This document shows, piece by piece, positions 25,401 through 35,660 of a stretch of 64,000 nt of DNA; position 1 is the stretch's first letter; each line of letters begins with the position of its first letter. Position numbers and translations under genes: made by a program. This stretch comes from Prunus persica (lineage: Eukaryota > Streptophyta > Magnoliopsida > Rosales > Rosaceae), in assembly GCF_000346465.2 (NCBI RefSeq), contig NC_034009.1, positions 3,301,803 to 3,365,802 on the forward strand, given 5' to 3'. The notes under the pieces are model-generated. The model was not told the origin of the DNA and did no database searches. It saw only the letters and a list, made by a program, of their open reading frames with translations.

Positions 25401-26534
25401 CCTTCCTCATTGCCAACTGTAACATGTTCCTCAGTGTTATAGGGAGTCACATTCTGAAATTGAGAAGTATTGCCAACCATGTGATTTGTGTCACCGCTGT
25501 CAGCAATCCAAAATTACTCACGAGAAAAACTAGACTGTGCAGTCATAGCGGTAAAAGAAGAAGGCAGATCTTGACCTGATAGGAATAATTCGATCGCTGA
25601 AAACAATTTAAAGCTCCATGGCCTTCTTGCCACAAATTTGGCATTCAATCACAGTAGAAGAAACTGAATTAGATGTGGAGTGGTGATAATAGCAATTGGC
25701 TGTCGTATGGCCTCTCTTGCTGCAAATTTGACATTCCAGCACCACATTAGACCTGAAAGAAGTATTCGACCCACCAAGAAATCCAGAGGATGGACGAAAC
25801 TGATAATTGTCATTACGACCTCCATTGAACTTGCCACGACCATAACACACATGAGAAAAATGACGTGAATCAGAAGCTGGAGGAGTAGATACAGAAGGTG
25901 TAAGCAGAATACCTTGACCAGAATGAGGAGCGAGAGGTAGATCCGTACAAAGTAGTATGACGAACCATACGCGCTTCAACAGTGGTTTCAGCAACAAGAA
26001 GATGTGGGCGAAAATCTTTTAAGAGACAAAGATGATTCCCCGAGCAATCAAGACAGTGCGAATCATATCATATTCCGACGGTAAACCATTCAACGCAGCA
26101 ATGGTAAAATCATCATCATATATCTTCACACGAGTGGCATGCAACTGATCGTGAATATGTTTGAGACGAAGAATGAAGCATTCAATCGAATGAGTTTCAG
26201 AAGTTACCATACATTTCGCCATATGAGGATTCCTTGCGCTCAAAGTGGAGCTTGCAGATTGGAGTAACAATTGGAGCTTCTGGGCAACTACACCCTCTGC
26301 GACAAATTACCACACAGAGAGTTTATTTCAATAATCTGTTTTTTATTTATTTTTAACGAACAAAATAACCACTTTGCCCTCATATTTAACGGCAAATTGG
26401 ATGAAATGTTGTGAATTAAGACGGTAGGGGGAAAATTGGCAGAAAAAAATTTATTTCATATCCTTAATTTTCTTTTAAAAAAAGAATAATGGCAAATCGA
26501 AAGTTAGGTACAAGTTCAAAGAGTAAATCACCAG

Positions 26535-26712
26535 TGTACCTTATTAAGAATGAATTACATCATACATGCAATAGTATATTTATATAATACTTGCTTAGAG
26601 ATTAAGTAAGCCATCTAACAAACTAACAATCGCCTTAGGGCTCGTTTTCTAACAAGCTTAACAGCTATCACGTGACAACCATGTGAAACTGCTGACTATA
26701 CATACACAGTCA
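26535..26712 (-). repeat. Copia 5' LTR
   Basis: The partner of the repeat at 21761. Just inside it (26290-26530) is non-coding sequence without a recognisable primer site. Another insertion may therefore lie between this LTR and gag. Confidence 0.7.
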
Positions 26713-26870
26713 TCACACATATTTATTACTTGAGGGCAAATAAAATAGATTTTTCAATATTTTCCCAACAATTACAAATGCATGATATTAAATTTTTATG
26801 AAATATTGGAGTTAGGGGGGCATGGTCACTGCTAGCCGAAGTGTGGCTCCATCCCTGGTGAAGACCGTAA

Positions 26871-27345
26871 GGCCCTATTTGGTTCCTATGTTTTTTTCAA
26901 TGAATGGGAAATGAAAGATTCTTTATTTGGTCGAAAGAAAGGGAAAATTCATTTCTCATGTTAGGTAATTCTGGGAAAGTAACCAGGAAATACGATTTTA
27001 TTTCCTTTCACATGTTTGGTTTGTGTAGGAATGTAAAACAAAGTTTGTTTAGTTTTCCAATTATACCCATATGAAATTTTTTTTAAAAAATGCATTTAAT
27101 GCTATATTGTAATTCTAAATTGTTAATGAGGACAAAATAGTCATGAAAAATGTACATTTAATGTTTGCTCATTTTCCCAAACTTTCTCATGAGGAGGAAA
27201 ACAAAACTCAATAAGAGAGGAGGGCTTCACTCTTCCTCTATTTTTTCATATGCTAGGCAACCATTCTCATGCTTAAACTTACCAAAAATGGGAAATCAAT
27301 TGATTTCTCATCCCCAAACCCCTTTCCCATGAACCAAATAGGGCC
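26871..27345. mobile_element. Tourist-like MITE with TAA target duplication
   Basis: The terminal inverted repeat GGCCCTATTTGGTTC (26871-26885) is perfectly mirrored by GAACCAAATAGGGCC (27331-27345), and TAA flanks both ends. At 475 bp without coding sequence it fits a PIF/Harbinger-derived MITE. Confidence 0.88.
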
Positions 27346-27717
27346 TAAAAGTCATCAGCTGTATTTGTTGAAAGCTTGAGTTGATGAAAGTATTGAAAGA
27401 AACTACATTAGACATTTTTATCCTCCAATGAATTTGCATTATTATTTTATATGTTATGATAGGTAAACTTAAATGTGAAATTTCATTCCATATCCAACGT
27501 AAATGTGAAATTTCTCAAGAGAGATAGAGAGGAAGGTGTATGCGGGACTTCACATACGTTTTTCTCTAGGAAGAGCAAAGAAAATAAACATTTCAGTAAA
27601 GCTTTACCAGCAGATGTTATTTCAAAACATTCTATTATCTCAAAAACAGATGGAGCCTTGAAGGCATTAACTTTCTCAAGTCAAGAGTCTAACTGGATTC
27701 CTTGAAGGCATTAACAT

Positions 27718-27775
27718 TCTCACTGGATTCCTTTCACAATCAAATTGATACTCATATGAAAGGAATCCAGTGAGA
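27718..27775. repeat. 19-bp perfect inverted repeat downstream of the SUVR stop
   Basis: TCTCACTGGATTCCTTTCA (27718-27736) is exactly complemented at 27757-27775, with a 20-nt loop. It lies about 90-145 nt past the SUVR stop codon, so it is probably within the 3' UTR. A direct repeat CCTTGAAGGCATTAAC / TTGAAGGCATTAAC is found just beside it (27657 and 27701). Confidence 0.85.
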
Positions 27776-27863
27776 TTACAAAACATAAGATGACATGATT
27801 TCCATTTCATTGTAGTATTTTAACCATTCTAGAACTATAAGATGAAATTATGCTTGAAGTACT

Positions 27864-30800
27864 TTAAAGGTTGCGGCCACGACAAAATGGGCTTCCACAG
27901 AGACACTGGAAAGTCTTCACAGGATGATCATGGTCATCAAAGTCAATGCCATAGTCCTGCAACAGTACAGACATTAAAAAGTAGGATAACAATGCCAAGT
28001 AAATAGTAATACCAAAATTATCAGATTTCGGTGAATCTTTCTTACCCAAGTGAGCTCCTCCATAGCAGCAACGTTCCTTGTTGTGAAAAGGGCAACCTGC
28101 ACAATAAAAGACATAAAAACATATAAATAAATGCTTCCATTACCTGCTTGTATGAAGAAATGCTTCAATTAAATGCTCAGAAATCATACATGATAATAGT
28201 GATGATCTGGGGTCTCCACTTCAACAGGGATCTCAACCAAGGTAGCATCAAAACATCTAGCCAAAGAAATTCCCAAGTGATGTGTGAGGAGAAAAGTTTA
28301 GCACGAACCATAACTAAGGAGCGAAGAGTAAATTAACTCTATCCCATGAATCAAAATATTGAAGAAAATAAACCATTCAGGTCCTATATGACGTTGACAC
28401 AGCTTGAATAAGTAGTGCTAATAAAGAAGAATTTTACGTACAGAATTTGAACAAGACATATCTACAACTAGTCACTAAGTGCATCTGCAAGATGAACTGC
28501 AGATGTAAACTTACTGGACAGTAATTTAATAACTAACTTGCAAGTAATCTAAGGAAAACTTAAATACTAAACAAAGAAATTAGAGTTTGGGTAGACCGAG
28601 TGGCTGAGATGAGTTCATGCTGACACCCCAAGCAATTTGAAGTTGGACTTGTGTAACCGAATCAATTAACTTTGGTAGAAAAGAATAGTGAATTAAGATT
28701 AGTACAAAAAAAATTGGAAATCAAATAGAGTCGAGTCAATGATTAGATAATCAACAAGATGTTACTTCATGATAAAATTCAAAATCTCTAAACTGAGAAT
28801 TCATGTAATCTTAAAACTTCTAGTCTGAGGAGAAGATAAATGGTTTTATCAAGCAAAAGAGCTTCCTAATCAACAATAAGATATATTTGTATTCACTAAT
28901 ATTATTAATATATATCTCATACAAGATGAAACTAGCATCTCTTTTTCGAGCATCTCTTTTTCGAGCAACAAAATATGTCACAATTTCTTCCTATCATCTG
29001 TTCAGATGCAAGTTTATATCCAACTACACTTATATACGGCCATGGCATGATAATACTGCACCAATATTATGCCAAAGTTAACTCTTATAATAGGGTAAGT
29101 AGATATATATCCTGCAAGAGGTAGATATCTTTAACGGTAGCAGAAAAAGAACATAGTATTAGTTTCATAAGGGCTTTCCCTAGTGCTCGACATTCAGAGA
29201 CTAGAGACTAGACGACAAGTCCCAGGGTCATGGCTGGTTGTGACGGACACAATACCCTGAGATTCATTTGGAGAGGATGTTTTGAATAGCAACACAAACA
29301 ACACCAGAGAAAACAATTACTTGAAATTTATATAAAAGAGAACATATCTCTTCTGCAAAATATAAAAGTTAATATCAAAAAAAATATTTATGTGGGTCGA
29401 AGGGAGAGGTGAAAGGTGACTTTTATATGTTTGTGTGCTTGTGTGTCTGTGGCATATCTACACCTGTGATTGATACATATGTATAAGAGTATAGAATTTA
29501 CACCTGTGATTGATAAATCTTGCAACATTTCCATAAACTGTAGCATCTAAGCAAAGTGCCTCTTCATCTTTTAAGACACCCCCTGAACCCCAGTCTGCAT
29601 CTAGTAGCACCGGGCATGTATGCTTCTTACCAACATGCATATTTCGCTCATATAGTTCTGTATTGGTAACTATCTCTCCAACATATTCACAGACAAATGC
29701 CCCTCTTGGCAAGTCCTCCAGTGTTTGAAGGCCCCACCCTTTTCCTTCGAGCGTCAAAAACACCTGAAACATATAATAGACCAGCATCATATCAAGCTAT
29801 TACATAACTAAGGGGCACAACTGATATTCACAGAGAAAAAACTAACCTGCAACTTCACAGTAATGCCTTGCTGAACAATCCGGTTTCCACAGTTCACATT
29901 ACATCCGCATTTAGACCAGCATTCCTTTATAAATTTCCGAAATAAATGGCCCTTGCATGCCACAGGACTCTTCTTGTTCTTAGAGCTTTCAAGTGGGCAC
30001 TTTTTACAATATACGTAGTGGTGTTCTTTAGGTTCTTGTTTCATAGATATACAGACTTCCAGAAACTTGTCCTTGACCAATCCCCCGGGTGTGTAAGCAA
30101 ACCCACCCCTAGTTTCAATAGCACAGATACATGGTATCGGTGATGCCAGACAATCCCCATAACAATGCGGACAGCAACCCTCATCAGATATACGAACAAG
30201 CGAAAATTTCACATAGGCATTCTTATAAACTAAATTCCGAGGGATGTAAAAGAAGGTTGGCAGATCTTCAACATTTCTTCCATCTTCCAGAGAAATTTTC
30301 ACTCTTTCTTCACCTCTAGTTATGTCATCAATATAAACACAGGACTTTACAACTCCAAGTGAAGAATGGTGGTTCTGAGCAGCCTCCACCTTGCATAATT
30401 TTGAAGATTGTAGCCCTCGGAGAACCTTTAATCTCTTTCCACTTTCACCACAAATTTTCTCAATGTCCTCAGTTGTAAAACCAATTAAGTGGTTGAGACA
30501 TTCAAATCCACTGAAAACTATATGTTTTGGTATGTGGGGTACAATCTTGATAAGATTCTGAAATACAAATACTTCACTAGGAAAACTTGGGGCACTGCAA
30601 TTATCTCGTTGGTAATCATCTTTTCTGGCAAGAACATGTTGTGCATTGGAAATTCTTAAATCCGGTGAATCTCTGAGTCTTGTTTTTTTATCAACAGTGG
30701 ACTTAATTTGTATTGCCAAATGGGATTCCCCATTGCTATATGATTTTATGCATCTCCCTTCCACCACTTCTACCGCTGCATCACAATTTGGCAGATGGAA

Positions 30801-33169
30801 ATCATACTGTGGAGAAGAGGTACCAATCAAAGGAATTTTCACCTCTCCTGTTGGAGGAGATGATGAAACATCCATCTGTGACAAATCATAAACACTATCT
30901 CTATTGTCCACATTCAATGGTTCCACTTCCAGTAACCCTGAGCTGTCTTCACCATCATCAGCATTACAACCATCATAATATGAAGAATCATGTAACAATA
31001 TCACATTGAGATTTTCTGCCACCCCTGGATTGCAGCTATGCACAGGATCTAAGTTATCCCAAATGACTAAAGCGCCTTCTTCCTGGTTTCTCCAGTTAGT
31101 TCTCAATAGTGGAATACATTCCTCAGATTCTTCCGAATCTGAAAACACATCTTCATCATTCTGATGTGCCTTTCTTGATGGAGCTGTTTCCAAGCAAGAT
31201 TTAGAGAAGGGACATGACTTTTTTTCCTGTTGTATTGTGTATAATTTCTTGGTTGAAAAAGCATCAACTTCAATTTTGTCATACAATGGCACTTCCTTGT
31301 TCTCAGATTTCACTCCCTGGTACAAAAGTACATGTAATGTTACATCACTGAAAACTAAGCATGCAAATGCAATTGAAACAAGAATTATATGTCCCATAGA
31401 TCTCCTCTGCATGGTAGGTGAGAGGCAGCATTATGGCACATGAAACACCACAACCATAATTTGAAATGATAGTAAGAAAAAATATAAGCAAAAAATCAAT
31501 AAGATGAACCAAAAAGTACTCACCTTTGATTCATGAATCAAAACTTCTTCTTCCTGATGCCTTAGGACAGTTCTTCTGGATAGGGTTTGAAGTTCTTCAG
31601 ATGACGAATCGGAAAAAAGATCATCATTCAAATGTGCACTTCTTGATGGAGTTTTTTCCAAGGAAGATTTGGAGAGAGACACTGCCTGTTTTTTCCGCTG
31701 ACTTGTGCATAATCTCTTGGTTGGAAGTTCAACATCTTCAGTTTTATCATATGATAGAGCTTTTTTGTTCTTGGATTTCACTCCCTGGTACAGAAATTCA
31801 TGAAATTTTAGAACATTTAAATTAAGCATGCAAATCAAATGGAAAAAAAAGTTATTATTCCCATAGATCTGCCCTGCATGGTAACAGAGCAGGACGTGAA
31901 ACACCACGCTAATAATTTCAAATTTGTAACAGAAATATAAGGAGTAAAATCTAGATAAAGAAAAAGATGCCCACCACTGATTCACGTATCCTAGCTTCTT
32001 CTTCCTGGTGTTTCAGGGAATATTTGCACAATGGTGGCTGAAGGTCTTCACATGAAGAATCTGATAACAGCTCAACATCATTTGGATGTGCACTTCTTGA
32101 TGGAGTTGTTCCCAAGGAAGATTTAGACTGAGACAATGCCTGTTTTCTCTGTTGTCTTGTCCATAATCTCTTTGTTGGACGTTCAGCATCTTCAGTTTGA
32201 GCTTCTTTGTTCTTAGATTTCACTCCCTGTTATGAAAATACACGAAATCTTAAAACATTTAAATTAAGCATGCACATCAAAAGTTATCGTTCCCACAGAT
32301 CTCCCCTGCATGGTAGACAGAGCAGGACATGAAACACCACAATAATAATTCCAAATGATTGAAACACAAAAATAAGGAGTAAATTCTATAAGATAAAGCA
32401 AAAGATCCTCACCTCTGATTCATGTATCGAAGAAGCTTCCTGTTGTTTCATTGAATATCTTCTCAATGGTGGTTGATTATTTTCAGACGAAGAATCTGAC
32501 AACAGATCATCATCACTTGGATGTGCCTGTCTTGATGGAGTTGCGTCTGAGCAAGACTTGGAGAGGTACAATGCCTGTTTCTTCTGTTGTCTTGTGTGTA
32601 CTCTCTGGGTTGGAAGTTCAACAGCTTCAGTTTTATCATATGATGGAGCTTCTTTCTTCTTGGATTTCACTCCCTGGTATGAAAAGACACATATATTAAA
32701 ACATTAAATTAAGAATTCAAATGAAATTGGAAAAAGCAATATATCCCATGGATCTCTGCAAGGTAGATAAGGAATAGAATCTATACAAAAAAGCAGAAAA
32801 TAAAAAGGTCACCTTTGATTCATGAATTAAAGTTTCTTTTTCCTTGCTTTCCACTCTCTGTTTGAAAAAAGCCATTGTAAGCAGGCAAAACAGGATAAGG
32901 AATGAGAATACAAAGTATAACCTCATATACAGAGGAAACCAATAAGCATTGCCAGATATTAACACATATGTAATATGCACCTCCTCCTTGGAATTCTTGT
33001 CCAGTATAACGTCAAGCAGTACTCTGTAATCATCATCTACAATAAGCTCCCAGTTATTTTCATATAATTTTAGAAGTTCCTTAAGCGCTGCCTTTGTTTT
33101 GGCTCCCGAAATGCCACAACGCTTCATTACACGACAGGCATCTGCAATTGTGTGCTTTTTTGGTGGCAT
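27864..33169 (-). CDS. SUVR: SUVR-type histone-lysine N-methyltransferase with repeated exon
   Basis: A nuclear SET-domain protein of the SUVR1/2/4 group (H3K9 methylation, transposon silencing). Exons (minus): 33169-32981, 32857-32813, 32673-32413, 32226-31975, 31784-31524, 31316-29847, 29763-29504, 28256-28190, 28096-28046 and 27956-27864. They close in phase to 982 aa. The WIYLD domain is at 1-63, a repeated acidic, Ser-rich linker at about 64-420, the Cys-rich pre-SET at about 716-826, SET at 827-955 (GWGLQTLEDLPRG, CEYVGEI, ARFINHRC, ELTWDYG) and post-SET CLCGSPFC near the end. Family members have about 490-735 aa. Subtracting the three extra full linker exons leaves 724. The start gives the usual MPPKK before WIYLD. 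A longer in-frame start at 33229 is possible. Whether it is catalytic like SUVR4 or inactive as inferred for SUVR2 cannot be decided here. Confidence 0.93.
31317..32857 (-). repeat. Tandem exon-plus-intron duplication within SUVR
   Basis: Acceptor sites at 32673, 32226, 31784 and 31316 start exons that all begin GVKS-(K/E)-xKE and continue with PTxR or TKxL, QALSxSKS, TPSRxAH, DLLSDSSSE and QEEExxIHES. Lengths are 87, 84 and 87 codons, and the fourth copy heads the long pre-SET exon. The introns between them (186, 190 and 207 bp) share AGATCTxCxCTGCATGGTA and CAGGACATGAAACACCAC-like words, so whole exon-intron units of 442-468 bp were duplicated. The 15-codon exon 32857-32813 (RVESKEKE...TLIHESK) looks like a fifth, internally deleted copy. 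Confidence 0.9.
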
Positions 33170-34115
33170 CACTGATTTAAAGTTTTCCGATAGGTCGATC
33201 TGTTGGTGTGTCCCTTCCCTTCCCTTCATATGCAGAATAGTGTAATAAGTGACAGGTATGAATCAACATAACGGATCCAAAATTGGAAAATTATTTATTA
33301 ATATTCCACTCATGGTGGACTGAATTATTATGTAAGCCATGAATAACACCACTGTCAACAAAATGAAGCAGGGAACTAGAAAGCCAAGAAAACCCAAAAG
33401 ATTTAACCAAGGTGTGATCACCATGGATGCCATAAGAACATAAATGAATCATCTTATATAACTGTAGTAATGCTATCACTGGTTGTCCATATCCAGCATA
33501 AGTAGATGATTTAAAAAGAAAAATAATTAATTTTGAAATTCAGATCAGCTAGTAAACCCACATAACTGACAGGACAGCCACTGCCCAAATTTCCTCACAT
33601 GGGTTAATTATATTAAAAATTGAAAGACTAAGGCCTAATACCACCCATGTTTAACTCAGTCAAAGGAAAAGGATTCAATGTCTTCCTGAAAACTTAAAAA
33701 AAATTCTTTATTTTAGACATCAGCTTGCGTTCTACATTGACCGCAGAATATTATTTAAGGAAACCTGAATTTTGTAAATCTTACTCAAATAAATAATCAA
33801 AACAACAAAAATAACAAAAGCACATGACTAATGGACTCATAAACATCCCCCCGATCAATATGTACAGTAAACAAATAAAGCAGCAACATTTGAAACAGTG
33901 AGAAATTAAGACAAACAGGAAACTGGCAAAAGGCCTCTTCTTTCAATAGTACACAGGCCAAGACCCATATATGCATAAACAACGGTGATGGAGGTAAATT
34001 CGAGGCTACAAAAGAAGAACACAACAGTCCTTCATCATCAACAAACAAGAACACATCCAAAACATGATGCACAACCCAAATGCAAAGACCACAGATAACG
34101 TCAAAAACTTACAGT

Positions 34116-34171
<56 letters not shown>

Positions 34172-34960
34172 AATGAAAGGAAAGTTGAGTGTGCATTTTT
34201 CATTCTCTTTGCAGCAGAGAACAAACAAAAAAACAGTCTTGGGTTTTTTGTTTCAAAAGAGAAAAAATTGAAGCTGAATAAGAAAAGCAATAGGTTGAAG
34301 CTAAAGGAAAAAAAAACTGATGAAATACAGAGCAAAATACCCGAAAAGACAGAAAGTAAGATCTTTTATATGAAAGCATCAGAAATGAATAGGAAAAATG
34401 ATTACTTGACTCGCAAGCTAGTTTGAGAAATCCAAAAACAAAATAAGAAAATAGAAATTTCCCATACAGCATCCACCCAAAAGAAATAGCAAAATACAAG
34501 CATATGAAAGATACCACAGGACATGTCACACTAAACCACCATTTTCTAAACACTTTCTTTTTCTGCTTTCAAAAGCATATGTAAAATCATCTCCCCCAAA
34601 AATAAAAAAAATCTCAAAGACTCGTAAAAATCTCAAACCTGATCATATAAAAATGTCACCTTTTCACCCAGGTGAATGTTGCTAAACAGATGAGATGAAA
34701 TGGGAAAATGTTCTTGACGCCTTCAGATCTATGCCACTCAAAAACCCATTTTGTTTTCTTGATCCTTTTTGGAATTTTATTTACCTTCTCTTCTTCTTTG
34801 ATAGTGAATAAAAACAGAGAGAGTGATCAAAAGTGTAGCTACATTTAGTGGTATGTAAATATATACCTCTAAGACTACAAGACAGAGCTGCTGTGCTGGT
34901 TTGAAGACCAAAGGTCCAAGAAGCTGTAGGGAGCTCTAGGGTTTTTCCATCTCGTACGGT
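33170..34960 (-). promoter_or_regulatory. SUVR leader region with CT tract and telo-box
   Basis: Upstream of the start codon on the minus strand lie a consensus donor (CTGTAAGTTTT, about 34113), a (CT)n tract immediately before it (34168-34119), and AAACCCTAG at about 34942-34934. This suggests a 5' UTR exon and a leader intron of roughly 0.9 kb. The transcription start is not determined. Confidence 0.45.
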
Positions 34961-35300
34961 CGAGTGAAAAAGTTGGAGGTGAAAAAGCTCCCTGGCCTCT
35001 TCGCCTTCTTTTGTACCCCCAAATCAAATGCAGACAAAAAAGTTAAAAAAAATATCTTGAGCTAAGCAAAAATGATAACCTCGTGCTAATATCAAAATAA
35101 CCTCCTGCTAAATAATTAATTGGGAAGCTTCTAGATTCTCGGGATGATGTTATTTAGACATATTTAATTGATAACCTCGTCCCAAACTTGGAAAAGTGTG
35201 GGACCAAAATGGTCAAGCCTTGCCACGTGTCGCATAATCAATTTAAAAAGAGTAAAAGGTCAAGATACGCCTCCATCCTGGAGTGCCATATGGCGGAGAA

Positions 35301-35327
35301 CAATTGTGCCACGTGGACGTACAATTG
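35301..35327. promoter_or_regulatory. Nested palindrome around a G-box
   Basis: CAATTGT and ACAATTG, 7-bp inverted arms, surround CCACGTGG (35309-35316), itself a palindrome and a classic bZIP/bHLH site. Another CCACGTGT lies about 90 bp to the left (near 35223). The sites are 350 bp upstream of the SUVR leader. Confidence 0.5.
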
Positions 35328-35569
35328 ATTAACCAATAAGAGGTGAAGGGATCATGGGCTTGGAAGTTTGCCTCTTAAATATGGGACATAAGGCTCATTT
35401 GTGTGACTGAAGCCCAATCCAGGTATAAAAGAAGTCCAATCCAACACAGATAAAGGGACAGACTTATGAGGCTAATTTTAGTCATAACCATCCGTCAGTT
35501 TGGTACTGCTTTTATATGTACTTGGTTTATAATTTTTTTTAAAGCGATATTCTATTTTAATTTAATCTA

Positions 35570-35660
35570 AACTATAGGGAGGGAATTCGAACTTGGGTGC
35601 AAAATGGAGAGCATATCCGCTCTACCCAACTTAACTAAGCTCATATCATATGTGATGTTT
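35570..35660 (-). mobile_element. tRNA-derived SINE head
   Basis: On the minus strand, an A-box TAGTTAAGTTG (exact TRGYNNANNNG) and, about 40 nt later, a B-box-like AGTTCGAATTCC have the spacing of a pol III promoter. The intervening sequence does not fold as a functional tRNA. The 3' extent is unclear. Confidence 0.45.

Larger units (their letters stand above)
21761..26712 (-). mobile_element. Decayed Ty1/copia LTR retrotransposon
   Basis: LTR-like direct repeats lie at about 21761-21928 and 26535-26712. On the minus strand the order is gag (about 26270-26019), two CX2CX4HX4C-type zinc knuckles (CQICSKRGHTTANC, 25.7 kb), a protease WIADSGD motif (about 25.49 kb), integrase remnants (25.06-24.3 kb), reverse transcriptase with LYVDD (23631-23350) and RNase H (23259-22531). 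Integrase before RT is the copia order. Stop codons and frame changes break the polyprotein many times, for example a stop in place of an expected Tyr at about 23350. The element is therefore inactive. A MITE separates the polypurine tract from the 3' LTR. Matching target-site duplications were not found, and the inner edge of the 5' LTR is uncertain. Confidence 0.88.

Noticed and set aside
28590..28660. Possible tRNA (GGTAGACCGAGTGGCTGAG)
   Set aside because: It resembles a Ser/Leu tRNA D-arm, but there is no matching T-arm (GTTCGANNC) or acceptor stem at the right distance.
29808..31412. Extended N-terminus MQRRSMGHIILVSIAFACL ahead of the SUVR long exon
   Set aside because: It is intron read-through. 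A consensus acceptor at 31317 starts the exon with the same GVKS motif as the sister copies.
34064..34426. Frames rich in Arg-Glu or Ser-Leu around 34.1 kb
   Set aside because: They are translations of the (GA)n/(CT)n microsatellite in the SUVR leader.
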